DNA from: Streptomyces sp. CG1
GTDB taxonomy: Bacteria > Actinomycetota > Actinomycetes > Streptomycetales > Streptomycetaceae
Assembly (NCBI RefSeq): GCF_041080625.1
Contig: NZ_CP163518.1
Location: forward strand, 9,851,501 to 9,915,500
Reading direction: 5' to 3'
Length of the DNA stretch: 64,000 nucleotides
In this document: positions 36,181-44,713 of the stretch, one piece after another
Layout of the letters: each line of letters begins with the position of its first letter
How positions within the stretch are numbered: position 1 is the first letter of the stretch
Program-made: the position numbers and the translations under genes
Notes under the pieces: generated by a model
What the model was told of the DNA's origin: nothing
The model's input: only the letters and a program-made list of their open reading frames with translations
Databases searched by the model: none

Positions 36181-37125
36181 TCAGTCGGTGACGAGTGCCC
36201 TGCAGTAGACCGTGGAGCTGCGGCGGACCGTCATACCGAGCCGCTCGTACAGCGAGAGCGCGCCCGTGCCGGAGTGCGTCCACAGCGTGCAGGCAGCCCG
36301 GCCTCGGCGGTGGAAGGCGCGGAACGCCTCCCGCAGCAGTGTGCGGGCGATGCCCCGGTCGCGCTGGTCACGCCGTACCGCGACCCGCTCGACGTACCCC
36401 TCGCCGTGACCCGGGACGTCGAGCGACAGCACGGCCCCGACCATCTGGTCGCCCGCGAAGGCCACCGGCGATGCCGCCGGCAGGAACGTGGCACGTTCGA
36501 CGCTGAGCGGGGCCCATTCCGCGTAGGTCTTCCGCCGTGGCTGCCACTCGTCGAACGCGTTCTCGGTGAGCTGGTACGCGGCCTGTTCGTCGCCGTGCCG
36601 GAAGGGCCGTACGGAGATGCCCGCCGGCGGATCGGGCACCTCCGGTTCGTGTGGCAGCGCCATCTCCAGCAGCCACTCGGTGACCAGACGGGAGTACCCG
36701 CCGGCCCGCAGGAGCGCGATCGCGGCGTGATCGGCGTCGGAGACCGTCAGGGCGAGCCGGTCGCTGCCCGCCTGCCGGGCCCGGGTCTCGGCCCAGTCCA
36801 GCAGCCCGCTGCCGAGCCCCAGCCTCTGGTGGCCGGGGTCGACAAGAACCCTGGCTCGCCGCCCCTTCACCCAGCAGTAGCCGACCAGCCGGCCCCCGTC
36901 GTCGTGCACGAGCAGCGTGTCGGACTCCGGTCGCGGACCGGACAGGGGCAGCTCGGCGGCGAGCTGGTCGGCGCCGGTCGTGGGGCGGCCGTGCAGTGCG
37001 CGTTCGTACGCGGCGACCAGGTGGTGGAGCGCGTCCACATCGGCGGTGGTCGCCGAGCGGCACCGGTAGCCGGCCGGCGGCCACTCCGGGCGAAGAGCGC
37101 AGAGGCGTGCATCCACGCTGGTCAC
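36181..37125 (-). CDS. Two-domain GNAT acetyltransferase
   Basis: This 314-residue protein has two GNAT domains, about 20-160 and 165-314, each with an acetyl-CoA motif: VDPGHQRLGLGSGLLDWA in the first and VRRDQRDRGIARTLLREAF in the second. The arrangement recalls mycothiol synthase MshD, but the canonical MshD neighbours and residues cannot be confirmed, so a substrate is not assigned. It is divergent from the flavodoxin-like gene, with a 103-bp gap. Confidence 0.85.
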   Translation of the reverse strand: MTSVDARLCALRPEWPPAGYRCRSATTADVDALHHLVAAYERALHGRPTTGADQLAAELPLSGPRPESDTLLVHDDGGRLVGYCWVKGRRARVLVDPGHQRLGLGSGLLDWAETRARQAGSDRLALTVSDADHAAIALLRAGGYSRLVTEWLLEMALPHEPEVPDPPAGISVRPFRHGDEQAAYQLTENAFDEWQPRRKTYAEWAPLSVERATFLPAASPVAFAGDQMVGAVLSLDVPGHGEGYVERVAVRRDQRDRGIARTLLREAFRAFHRRGRAACTLWTHSGTGALSLYERLGMTVRRSSTVYCRALVTD

Positions 37126-37228
37126 GTCAGCCCCTCCCGTCTTTCCCGTGCCCAGCGTCTACCCCGCCGCGCCCATTGTCACGCCCGCCGTTTGCGAGGC
37201 GCCGCGGGCGCACGGCAGGGTGCGGGGT

Positions 37229-37687
37229 GTGCCTACCTTGCTGATCGTCCATCACACCCCGTCGCCCAACTGCCAGGCGCTGTTCGAGGCCGTCGTCTCC
37301 GGCGCCACCACACCGGAGATCGAGGGCGTCCGCGTCGTACGGCGGGCGGCCCTGTCCGCGACGGCCTCCGACGTCCTGGAAGCCGACGGCTATCTGCTCG
37401 GCACACCGGCGAACCTCGGCTACATGTCCGGCGCGCTCAAGCATTTCTTCGACCAGATCTACTACCCCTGCCTGGACGAGACCCGGGGCCGGCCGTTCGG
37501 CTACTACGTCCACGGCGGCAACGACGTCACCGGTGCCGTCCGCGCCATCGAGACCGTCACCACCGGCCTCGGCTGGCGGTGCGCCGCCGACGCGGTGACC
37601 GTCACCGGCGAGCCCGGCAAGGCCGACACGGAGGCGTGCTGGGAGCTCGGGGCGACGGTCGCGGCGGGCTTGATGCCGGGCGCCTGA
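37229..37687 (+). CDS. Flavodoxin-like NAD(P)H:quinone oxidoreductase family protein
   Basis: The 152-residue protein has a flavodoxin fold: LLIVHHTPSPNCQALFEAVV as the FMN phosphate-binding loop, ADGYLLGTPANLGYMSGALK and KHFFDQIYYP, then PFGYYVHGGNDVTGA. It probably binds FMN and reduces a small quinone or disulphide. GTG 37229 was chosen because it begins the conserved first strand; an upstream ATG at 37148 would add 27 unlikely residues. Confidence 0.85.
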   Translation: MPTLLIVHHTPSPNCQALFEAVVSGATTPEIEGVRVVRRAALSATASDVLEADGYLLGTPANLGYMSGALKHFFDQIYYPCLDETRGRPFGYYVHGGNDVTGAVRAIETVTTGLGWRCAADAVTVTGEPGKADTEACWELGATVAAGLMPGA

Positions 37688-37907
37688 CCCCCGGCCCGTG
37701 CAGAAGCCTGCCCTGCCCGAGGACCACCCTGTCAGCCCTCCGCCGGCCCTCTTCGTGATGCGGGAGCCCCGCGCCCGCGACGGCCCGGCCTCCTCGGGCG
37801 GTACGGCCCGGTGGGTGTCCGCTGCCTGGAGGGATCAAGGTGCGGGCCCGGCGCCCCTGGCCGACGATGGGACCGGGCCGCGTCCCGACGGCGCGGCCGT
37901 ATCCATT

Positions 37908-37935
37908 ACCTGTCGCGGCCATGGCCGCGACAGGT
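37908..37935. promoter_or_regulatory. 28-bp perfect palindrome upstream of the fusion gene
   Basis: ACCTGTCGCGGCCA is followed directly by its exact reverse complement, with no spacer. It ends 31 bp before the start codon at 37967. It could be an operator for a dimeric repressor, or an mRNA hairpin that controls translation. Its length without mismatch is exceptional in this window. Confidence 0.7.
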
Positions 37936-37966
37936 CGTCGTACGTCGTCGAGCGAGGGAGCGTCGG

Positions 37967-40087
37967 ATGCGAGCGGACGGCCACGCACCCGACCGGTCCA
38001 CGCCGGACGGCCAGGACGGCCAGGACGCCCGAGGGCTGCTGCGCCGGTGCGCGCGGGACCTGGTGGATGTCGCCGAGGGCATCCGCGCGGTGTCCGCGCA
38101 CACCAGTGCCGCGCTGTTCGCGCCGCCCCTCACCGCCGCCGCGCGCCGCCGTCCCCGGACCGGCCTCGCCGCTCAGTGGGCGCTGCTGCGGGCACTGACG
38201 AACAAGCAGGGCCTGGGCGGCGCGGCGATCACCGAGCCGCGGGGTATGGGCCAGGTGCTCGGCGCGGCCGGTGCGGTGCTGGGCCGGGAGAATCTCGCCG
38301 CGCTGGTCGCCGTCACCTCCCTGCGGCTCAGGATCGCCGCCGTGCTGGCCGAGCACCCCGAGTTCGCGCGCGACCCGGGCATGCGCCGGCTGACGGGGGC
38401 CGTCACCGCCGACCGCGACCCGACGGCCGTACGATCCCTGCGCACACTGTTCCGCGACCGGAGGGCCCAGCGTGCGCTGTCCGGGCTGGCCCCGCTACTG
38501 GCCGAACTCCCCGCCGTCCGCGCCCTGTTGGACGAGGCACCCAGGAACGAGGAGACCGGCAGGGCGCGCGAGGGCGCGGCCGAAGCCGTCGAACTCGCCG
38601 ACCAGGAAAAGCAGTTCATCGCGACCGAGGGGTCCTTCCTCGGCTTCCTGCGGAACATCGAGGCGCTGTCCACCGGCGGGCGGATCCTCGTGCAGAACGT
38701 CCGCGGCCCCGACGGCGTCGTCCGCTATGTCGTCCAGGCGCCAGGTCTGGCACCGGGCCACCCGCGCAACGACGCCCCTCATGATGTCGTCGGCGCCTGG
38801 CGCAGCCCGTTCACGTCCGACTCGCCCTACCACCGCTCGGTCCTGCGCGCCCTGGCGCACTACGGCATCCCGTGCGGCGCCGACCTCGCGCTGATCGGGC
38901 ACGGCGAGGGCGGCCTCGCGATGCTGAACCTCGCCCGGGACGAGGAGTTCTGCGGCACCTACCGGGTCACGCACGCCGTCTCCGTCGGCGCCCCGGCCGG
39001 CGACCGCAAGCCCGCCGATCCGCGCACCTGGGTCGCCGGCATCACCAACCAGCACGACATCATGCCCGTCCCGGACTCCCGGGGCGCGGGCACCGCGTCG
39101 GACCCACACGCGCAGTCCGAGCCGCACCCGAACCGCTACGAGGTCGACTACGCCGGCCCCACCCGTGAGTTCCCGCTGTGCCACATGCTCCGTGAGTACA
39201 TCGAGCATCTGCGCACGGTCGTGCCCGAGGCCCGCGAGGACGTCGACGAGGCGCTCACGCCGTACCGGGGCCCGATCGTGCGCACCCAGGCCTACCGGCT
39301 CAGGGACCCCACCCACCCGCCCGAGGGCCACCCCTTCCTCACCCTGCCGACCAGCTCGGTCCCGACGACGGCCGGACCGGTCGACGTACCGGTGCGCTAC
39401 TACGACTCCTCCGCCGCCCACCTCTGCTTCCGCGTCCCCGCCGACACGGCACGCGCCCTGCTCCCGGACGTCACCTGGTTGACCCCAAGCCGGCCGGGCC
39501 GGCGGGCCCTCGCCCTGCTGTCGCTCCACGAACACCGCTGCACCACGATCGGCCCCTACACCGAGATCGCCCTGTCCGTCCTGGTCGACGACCTGTGGCG
39601 GCCCCGCCCGTACGACATCGCCGTGGACCTGCTGCGCCGCCCCGACCTGCGCCGCACCGGCCGTTACGTCCTCTCGCTCGCCGTGACCAGCGAGGAGGCC
39701 CGCGTGGTCGCCCGGGAGATCTGGGGCCAGCCCGCGATGCGGACGACCGCCGAGGCCGACCTGACGGACCGGGAGATCGACGTGCGGTCCCGGGACCTCG
39801 GGCTCCGTGTCGAGGGCCGGCTCGGACCGGGTATCCGCTGCCCCGAGGCCGACCGGGTCCTGTACGGCCGCCGGGGCGGGAGCACCGTACGCACCCTCGT
39901 CCGGACCCACGGCAGGCTCCGGCTGCACCCCGGCACCGGAGTCCGGCTGCGGCTGGACACCGCGGCGGCCGAACCTCTCGCCGGACAGCTGCGCCGGCTC
40001 GGCATCGACACGGTCCGGCCCCTGTTCGTCCTGGCCTGCCCCCAGTTCCTGGCCCACCGCAGCGCCGGCGCCGTCCTGCCGCGCTGA
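37967..40087 (+). CDS. Alpha/beta-hydrolase-like plus acetoacetate-decarboxylase-like fusion lacking key catalytic residues
   Basis: This 706-residue protein has a helical N-terminus (about 1-230), a lipase-like alpha/beta-hydrolase domain (about 240-430) and an ADC-family domain (about 470-706). The nucleophile elbow reads LALIGHGEGGLA, with Gly313 where Ser is expected; codon GGC differs from AGC by one base. The charge-relay candidates NQHDIMPVPD and PLCHML remain. In the ADC domain the segment REIWGQPAMR matches the ELSAYPKKL region of acetoacetate decarboxylase, but Ala590 replaces the Schiff-base Lys. Both domains therefore look non-catalytic by the usual mechanism. GAGGGAG precedes ATG 37967. 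Confidence 0.75.
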   Translation: MRADGHAPDRSTPDGQDGQDARGLLRRCARDLVDVAEGIRAVSAHTSAALFAPPLTAAARRRPRTGLAAQWALLRALTNKQGLGGAAITEPRGMGQVLGAAGAVLGRENLAALVAVTSLRLRIAAVLAEHPEFARDPGMRRLTGAVTADRDPTAVRSLRTLFRDRRAQRALSGLAPLLAELPAVRALLDEAPRNEETGRAREGAAEAVELADQEKQFIATEGSFLGFLRNIEALSTGGRILVQNVRGPDGVVRYVVQAPGLAPGHPRNDAPHDVVGAWRSPFTSDSPYHRSVLRALAHYGIPCGADLALIGHGEGGLAMLNLARDEEFCGTYRVTHAVSVGAPAGDRKPADPRTWVAGITNQHDIMPVPDSRGAGTASDPHAQSEPHPNRYEVDYAGPTREFPLCHMLREYIEHLRTVVPEAREDVDEALTPYRGPIVRTQAYRLRDPTHPPEGHPFLTLPTSSVPTTAGPVDVPVRYYDSSAAHLCFRVPADTARALLPDVTWLTPSRPGRRALALLSLHEHRCTTIGPYTEIALSVLVDDLWRPRPYDIAVDLLRRPDLRRTGRYVLSLAVTSEEARVVAREIWGQPAMRTTAEADLTDREIDVRSRDLGLRVEGRLGPGIRCPEADRVLYGRRGGSTVRTLVRTHGRLRLHPGTGVRLRLDTAAAEPLAGQLRRLGIDTVRPLFVLACPQFLAHRSAGAVLPR

Positions 40088-40124
40088 CGTCCCACCACCC
40101 GTACACCGCCACGGAGGAGCCGCC

Positions 40125-40388
40125 ATGGTGATCCAGTCCCCTCGAGCGACCACGGCCTCGGCCGACGAACTCCTCGCGCACGTCGCCACATTGCGGGCCG
40201 ACGCCGACCTCATGGACGGCTACGCCCGCCGGCTGCTCGCCACCGCGGCCACGCTCAGCGGCTGCCCGGTGGCCCCCGAGTGGAGCCGGCCCGCGCTGGA
40301 ACGGCAGGCCACCGCATGCACCACCGCGGCGCGGCAACTGCGCACCGCAGCCGAGGCGCTGGACACCCACACGCGCGCCCGGAACTGA
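40125..40388 (+). CDS. Small helical protein of unknown function
   Basis: This 87-residue protein is probably two amphipathic helices (ADELLAHVATLRADADLMDG and ALERQATACTTAARQLRTAA) joined by a turn with PEWSRP. The size and helical hairpin recall WXG100/ESX-type proteins, but the WXG motif and the C-terminal YxxxD/E signal are absent. GGAGGAG precedes the ATG, 37 bp after the fusion gene, so they probably form one operon. Confidence 0.65.
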   Translation: MVIQSPRATTASADELLAHVATLRADADLMDGYARRLLATAATLSGCPVAPEWSRPALERQATACTTAARQLRTAAEALDTHTRARN

Positions 40389-40424
40389 ACTCGCGCAAGC
40401 GGCCCGGCCCTCGCGCGGTCGGTC

Positions 40425-40976
40425 TCAGCGCACCCGTTCGGCCGCCGCCCGGGTGAGGTGGCGGCGCGGCGCGGAAGCGTCACGGGCCCGCGCCGAGCCG
40501 TTGTCGGCGCTCTCGGCGAGCGCCCGTACGAAGAGGCTGACGGTGGCCTCCTCCGCGAAGCCGTTGCGGCGCATCAGCTCGGCGGAGGCGGTGTTGCGAC
40601 GCTCCACGTCCGTGACGACGCACACCGCCCCGGCCGCCGCCAGCCGTGCACAGCACTCCTTCACCAGCCGGGACGCCACCCCGCGTCCCTGATAGGCGGG
40701 GTCGACGGCGATCCACTCCAGATAGCCCCAGTCGGCACGCTGCTCGAAGGAGAGCGAGCCGAGCACGAACCCGGCCACCCTGTCGCCGTCGAGCATCACC
40801 AGACAGGCGGAGTCCGGGGCGTCCAGATGCCCGGCGACGGCCGACAGGGACCAGCCGGTGTAGGGCATGGCGTCGGTGTCGTACACCCGGTGACCTAGGT
40901 CGAGGACGGCGGCCAGGTGGTCGAAGCCGAGGGGCCGGAGTGTCAGCTCCTCGGCGGTAGGCGGGACGTCGGCCAT
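40425..40976 (-). CDS. GNAT-family N-acetyltransferase
   Basis: The 183-residue protein has a single GNAT domain with the acetyl-CoA loop VDPAYQGRGVASRLVKECC (Q-x-x-G-x-G/A) and VERRNTASAELMRRNGF. The basic tail after residue 160 is unusual. It is similar to RimI-type acetyltransferases, but its substrate is unknown. GAAGGGAG lies 7 bp before the ATG at 40976. It is convergent with the small helical protein gene, with a 36-bp gap. Confidence 0.82.
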   Translation of the reverse strand: MADVPPTAEELTLRPLGFDHLAAVLDLGHRVYDTDAMPYTGWSLSAVAGHLDAPDSACLVMLDGDRVAGFVLGSLSFEQRADWGYLEWIAVDPAYQGRGVASRLVKECCARLAAAGAVCVVTDVERRNTASAELMRRNGFAEEATVSLFVRALAESADNGSARARDASAPRRHLTRAAAERVR

Positions 40977-41059
40977 GTGTACTCCCTTCACGGCGCCATT
41001 TCGCAGCATATGTCCGCTCCGGGTGTCCGGCACGGCCGACCGCGCCCCTGCCTGCCCCG

Positions 41060-41875
41060 TCAGGGTTTGCGGGCCACTCCGACGTACACCGGCTGCTCCT
41101 GCCGGACCCGCATCCCCGGTTCGGGGTGCCAGACCGTGGCCGGTACGACACCCGGATCACACAGTTCCAGGCCGTCGAAGAACCGGGTCACGTCGGCGTG
41201 CGTGCGCGCCTGGACCGGGGTGCCGCCGGCGCGGTAGACCGCCTCGATCCGCTCCCGCACCTCCGGGTCGAACTCGCCGCTGCCGTGGGACAGGACCAGG
41301 TGGCTGCCGGAGGGCAGGGGGTCCAGGAGCGTGCGGACGACACCGTACGGGTCCTGCTCATCGGTGACGAACGGCAGCAGCGCGATCAGCGACAGGCCGA
41401 CGGGCCGGGTCAGGTCCAGATGCTCGCGGGCGTACTCCACGATCCGCTCCGGCTCGCGGACGTCGGCGTGCAGATAGGTGGTACGGCCCTCGGGCGTGCC
41501 GTGCAGCAGGGCTTCGGCGTGCCGCAGCACGATCGGGTCGTTGTCGGCGTACACCACCCGGGCGCTGGGAACGACCGCCTGCACGACCTGGTGCAGATTC
41601 GGCTCGGTGGGGATGCCGGTGCCCACGTCCAGGAACTGGTCGATGCCCTGGCGGGCGACGAAGCGGGCGGCCCGGTGCATGAACTCCCGGTTGGCCCAGG
41701 CCGCGTCCTTCGCGCCCGGGAAGAGTTCCAGCACCTTGCCCGCGGCTTCGGCGTCCACGGCGTAGTGGTCCTTGCCGTCCAGGAACCAGTCGTACATCCG
41801 GGCGGAGTGCGGCTTGCCGGTGTCGATCAGCTCCGGGCTGAATCCGGTGTCTGTGCTGGATCCGGTGTCTGTCAC
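41060..41875 (-). CDS. DUF574-type SAM-dependent methyltransferase
   Basis: This 271-residue protein belongs to the Streptomyces 'SAM methyltransferase' DUF574 group: PHSARMYDWFLDGKDHYAVD near the N-terminus, SAM motif I FLDVGTGIPTEPNLHQ (81-96), VYADNDPIV, and a C-terminal VARKP. Members often neighbour DUF397/XRE regulatory loci. The substrate is unknown. The start is the GTG at 41875, with GGAGAG upstream. Its paralogue lies at 45586-46458. Confidence 0.87.
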   Translation of the reverse strand: MTDTGSSTDTGFSPELIDTGKPHSARMYDWFLDGKDHYAVDAEAAGKVLELFPGAKDAAWANREFMHRAARFVARQGIDQFLDVGTGIPTEPNLHQVVQAVVPSARVVYADNDPIVLRHAEALLHGTPEGRTTYLHADVREPERIVEYAREHLDLTRPVGLSLIALLPFVTDEQDPYGVVRTLLDPLPSGSHLVLSHGSGEFDPEVRERIEAVYRAGGTPVQARTHADVTRFFDGLELCDPGVVPATVWHPEPGMRVRQEQPVYVGVARKP

Positions 41876-41924
41876 GTCGGCTCTCCGTGAGGGTCGTGGG
41901 GGGTGGATGCTGGATGGCGGATGG

Positions 41925-42539
41925 TCAGCGGCAGAGGGAGGCCGCCGCGCTGTCGTGGCGGTGCCAGACGGCCTCGACCACCCGGCCGTCGGGCAGGGTC
42001 TGTCTGGACGGCCCTTCGTCCGGTACGAATCCGGCATGGGCCAGGGCCCGGCGGCTCGCGGTGTTGCCGGGCTCCGCGCCCGCCCGGACCGTGGCCAGTC
42101 CGGCGTGGGTGTGCGCGAGCGTGGCGCCCGCGCGGAACAGCTCCGCGCCCCGGCCCTGGCCGCGGCAGGCCGGGGCCAGCCAGCCGCCCATCTCGCCGGT
42201 GTGGTGCTCCAGTTCGAGGGCACCGGCATAGCCGAGGTCGGATCTGCGTACACAGACCAGGAGCAGCGGGTCGTCCGGGCCGGGCGCATACGGCTGGGCC
42301 AGCTTCCGGGGCATCCGGCGACCGTCGTCACCGGCCGGCCGCCAGGCGAGCAGCGCCCTGCGCATGCCGGGATCGGGCAGCACCTCGTCCGCCTCGGTGC
42401 CGAGCCAGCGCTGGGCCTCGGCGTCGGCGCAGGCGGCGAGCGCCGCGGCCACGTCCAGCCGGGTGCGGGGCGTGAACAGCAACAGCCGTTCCGTGGCCAG
42501 GACATGCCGACCGGCCTCGGGCCGGCACCGCCCGGGCAC
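41925..42539 (-). CDS. GNAT-family N-acetyltransferase (start uncertain)
   Basis: The conserved part starts at VLATERLLLFTPRTRLDVAA and includes GGWLAPACRGQGRGAELFRA (acetyl-CoA loop), AEPGNTASRRALAHAGFVPD and the C-terminus ending SLCR. This is the RimJ-type GNAT layout, about 175 residues of recognised domain. The first good start in frame is unclear: the GTG at 42539 gives 204 residues, and the frame stays open to an ATG at 42770. It is 49 bp from the DUF574 start and in the same direction. Confidence 0.65.
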   Translation of the reverse strand: MPGRCRPEAGRHVLATERLLLFTPRTRLDVAAALAACADAEAQRWLGTEADEVLPDPGMRRALLAWRPAGDDGRRMPRKLAQPYAPGPDDPLLLVCVRRSDLGYAGALELEHHTGEMGGWLAPACRGQGRGAELFRAGATLAHTHAGLATVRAGAEPGNTASRRALAHAGFVPDEGPSRQTLPDGRVVEAVWHRHDSAAASLCR

Positions 42540-43643
42540 GGGCAGCCCGGACGCGGGCCGCCTCCGGCGGATCAGCGACCAGACCACCACCCTGCACACC
42601 CCCGACGCAACGAGCCGCACGAGGGACCCGAAGCCCGCACGGCCCCCGATCCCCCGCCCAATGCGGACGCCCCGCACCGGCGGCGAATCTACCGGGGTTC
42701 GGGGGCGGATGCGGCGCGGCGGGCGGCGGTTTTGGGCCGAGGCGGGACGGGGCGCGGGTGCGGTGGACATGAAGCCGAAGGCGGAGCGAGGGCGTGGCGT
42801 GAGATGCCGGCGAGGGGGTGCGGGCGTGGCGTGGCGTGGGGGCGGGGGAGTGGGGGGCAGCGCGGTGTTGGGGTCGGCAGTTGAGCGAGCGCGGAGACGG
42901 GTGCCGATGCCCCCGCCGGATGCGCGGCGCCCCTCTCCGGAAGCCGACTGCCCAGACCGCCTCAGCGCGCTCGGGGTCTTCCGCTGTGGGGGTCAGGGGT
43001 GTGCTGCCTCGTCCGGAAAGCGTCCATCGCACTCCACCGCACCCCGCTGGGGAGTTCCGGCGGCGGAGGTCAGGGGTGTGCTGCCTCGTCCGGGATCCGT
43101 CCACCGCACTCCACCGCACCCTGCTGGGGAGTTCCAACGGTGGAGGTCAGGTGCGTGCTGCCCCGTCTGGAAACCGTCCATCGCGCTCCACGGCACCTCG
43201 CTCGGGAGTTCTGGCGGCGGAGGTCAGGGGTGTGCTGCCCCGTCTGGAAACCGTCCACGGCACTCCAGCGCACCCCGCTGGGGAGTTCCGGCGGGGGAGG
43301 TCAGGTGCGTGCTGCCTCGTCCGGAAGCCGTCGATCGTGCTCCACGGTGCCCCGCTGGGGAGTTCTGGCGGTGGAGGTCAGGTGCGTGCCGCCCCGTCCG
43401 GGAACCGTCCACCCGCTCCGCCTCACCTCGCTTCGGCCGTTCCCGGGGCCGGGGGAGTGGCCTGGCGGGCGCCGGGGTGTTCGAGGTCAGTCGGCCTGTT
43501 CCTGGGAGCCGGGCCTGGGGCGGGTGCGGGTCCAGGACGGGTCGGCGGACGGAGTGGGGACGGGGGCGGTGTGGCGCATGGGAATCCTTCGGACGAGTGG
43601 GGGATGGTCCGGGGGCGGTGCGGTCGGGGTAGCGGACGGGGTG
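42540..43643. other. 1.1-kb region without a convincing gene
   Basis: Between a GNAT gene and the ATPase gene. It holds six 77-bp tandem repeats (42991-43452) flanked by G-rich sequence (many GGGGGCGGGGG runs near 42840-42870). Long open frames here are repeat artefacts, shifting one frame per repeat. The N-terminal part of the GNAT may extend to 42770. Confidence 0.6.
42991..43452. repeat. Six tandem 77-bp repeats
   Basis: Units begin with GGTCAGG at 42991, 43068, 43145, 43222, 43299 and 43376, exactly 77 bp apart. Units 1-5 are alike; unit 6 diverges after its first third. Each of units 1-5 contains a CCCCGCTGGGG-like hairpin or a close variant. Since 77 is not a multiple of three, no protein repeat can be coded through the array. 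There are no unique spacers, so it is not CRISPR. Confidence 0.9.
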
Positions 43644-44390
43644 TCAGCCCTGGCCCGACGGCAGCTCCGCCCAGACGACTCGGGAGGGTCGGCCGGGTAT
43701 CGGCGTCACACCCCAGTCGAGGCTCAGCGCGTCGACCAGAAGCAGCCCGCGTCCGTGCTGGTCGTCGGGTCCGGGGCGGCGGGCCGTCGGCAGCGCGGGG
43801 CCGCCTTCCCGGTCCTCGACCTCGATCCGTATCCGGTGCGACATGTCGTGCAGCCGGCAGACGATCCGGTCACCGGCTGTGTGCACCAGGGCGTTCGTGA
43901 CCAGTTCCGAGGTGACCAGGACCGCTTCGTCCAGGGGACCTTCCGGTACCTCCCAGGCGGCCAGCAGCTCCCGTACGACACGGCGGGCCGCGCCGACGGT
44001 CGCCGGCCGGCTCGGCAGGTCGAAGGCGGCGGCGCGGGGCAGCGGGGCCCCGGAGGCGAGCCGGTCGGGGCCGACGGGCCCAGGGAGTCGACCGAGGCGC
44101 TCGCCTCCGGGTGGTCTCAGGACACCGGCCGGAACCGGCGGCCGGTGCGCAGGCTGCTCCGCGCTGTCCGGCACGGGGCGCGTCTGCCCTGCGCCGTCCA
44201 GGGCCCTGCGGGGCCGGTCCGGCTCGGCGGGAGCCTGCTGACGGTGTGTCACGGAGTCCGGTGCCCAGCCCGGGCCGTCGTCCGTGGCGCGGTGCTGGCG
44301 CGGTACCGCGGGCAGGCGCAACGGGCCGGCGCTCAGGGGTGCTTCCCCGGGGGATCGATGGAGCGGTCGGGGGAGAGAGGGCGGAGCCAT
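43644..44390 (-). CDS. RsbW-like ATP-binding (anti-sigma/HATPase) protein
   Basis: The 248-residue protein has a disordered Pro-rich N-terminus (about 1-115) and a C-terminal GHKL ATPase domain: PATVGAARRVVRELLAAWEV, LVTSELVTNALVHT (N-box), VEDREGGPAL (G1) and GRGLLLVDALSLDWGV (G2). Such single-domain kinases act as anti-sigma factors or protein partners in Streptomyces development loci (abaA/whiJ-like). It is divergent from the XRE gene, which fits that type of locus, but no DUF397 gene is nearby. The start at 44390 is the first reasonable ATG. Confidence 0.82.
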   Translation of the reverse strand: MAPPSLPRPLHRSPGEAPLSAGPLRLPAVPRQHRATDDGPGWAPDSVTHRQQAPAEPDRPRRALDGAGQTRPVPDSAEQPAHRPPVPAGVLRPPGGERLGRLPGPVGPDRLASGAPLPRAAAFDLPSRPATVGAARRVVRELLAAWEVPEGPLDEAVLVTSELVTNALVHTAGDRIVCRLHDMSHRIRIEVEDREGGPALPTARRPGPDDQHGRGLLLVDALSLDWGVTPIPGRPSRVVWAELPSGQG

Positions 44391-44713
44391 CGCCGTGCGC
44401 CTTTCGTCCGGCCTCACGTGGGGGGTGTCGGTTCCGGGCCGACCGCTCGCGCAGCAGACAGCACACCGCCTCCGACGAGGCCGTAGTGCGGCCCGGTCTC
44501 CCCCAACCCGGCCGCGCCGCCTGCTCCTTGGTCGGTCGGAGCAGCAGGTCCACTGTGACATCCGCCGACAACGCTCCGCAACTGGCAAGTTGAAATTTGC
44601 AAGTGGCCAAGTGCATGCTGCTTCCGCCAGAACGTGATCGAATGGGTCGGGAAGCGATCGTGGGCGACGGCGTCGACCGTGTCCCGGTGCGACCCGTTGA
44701 GGGGGGTGTGGGT
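44391..44713. other. 323-bp divergent intergenic region with CAAGT repeats
   Basis: Between the ATPase gene (minus) and the XRE gene (plus). It has an AT-rich core around 44578-44614 with GCAAGT at 44585 and 44599, CAAGTG at 44607, and the small dyad CAACT-N4-AGTTG at 44578-44591. This is the best place for an XRE operator. No gene is seen. Confidence 0.5.

Noticed and set aside
40125..40388. WXG100/ESX effector
   Set aside because: Size and helices fit, but the WXG motif and C-terminal YxxxD/E are missing and no ESX genes are nearby.
42993..43412. Repeated 62-67-residue minus-strand frames in the tandem array
   Set aside because: They are offset by 77 bp and simply reflect the repeat; no ribosome binding sites and no sequence conservation beyond the repeat.
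42991..43452. CRISPR array
   Set aside because: The repeats are contiguous with no unique spacers and no cas genes.
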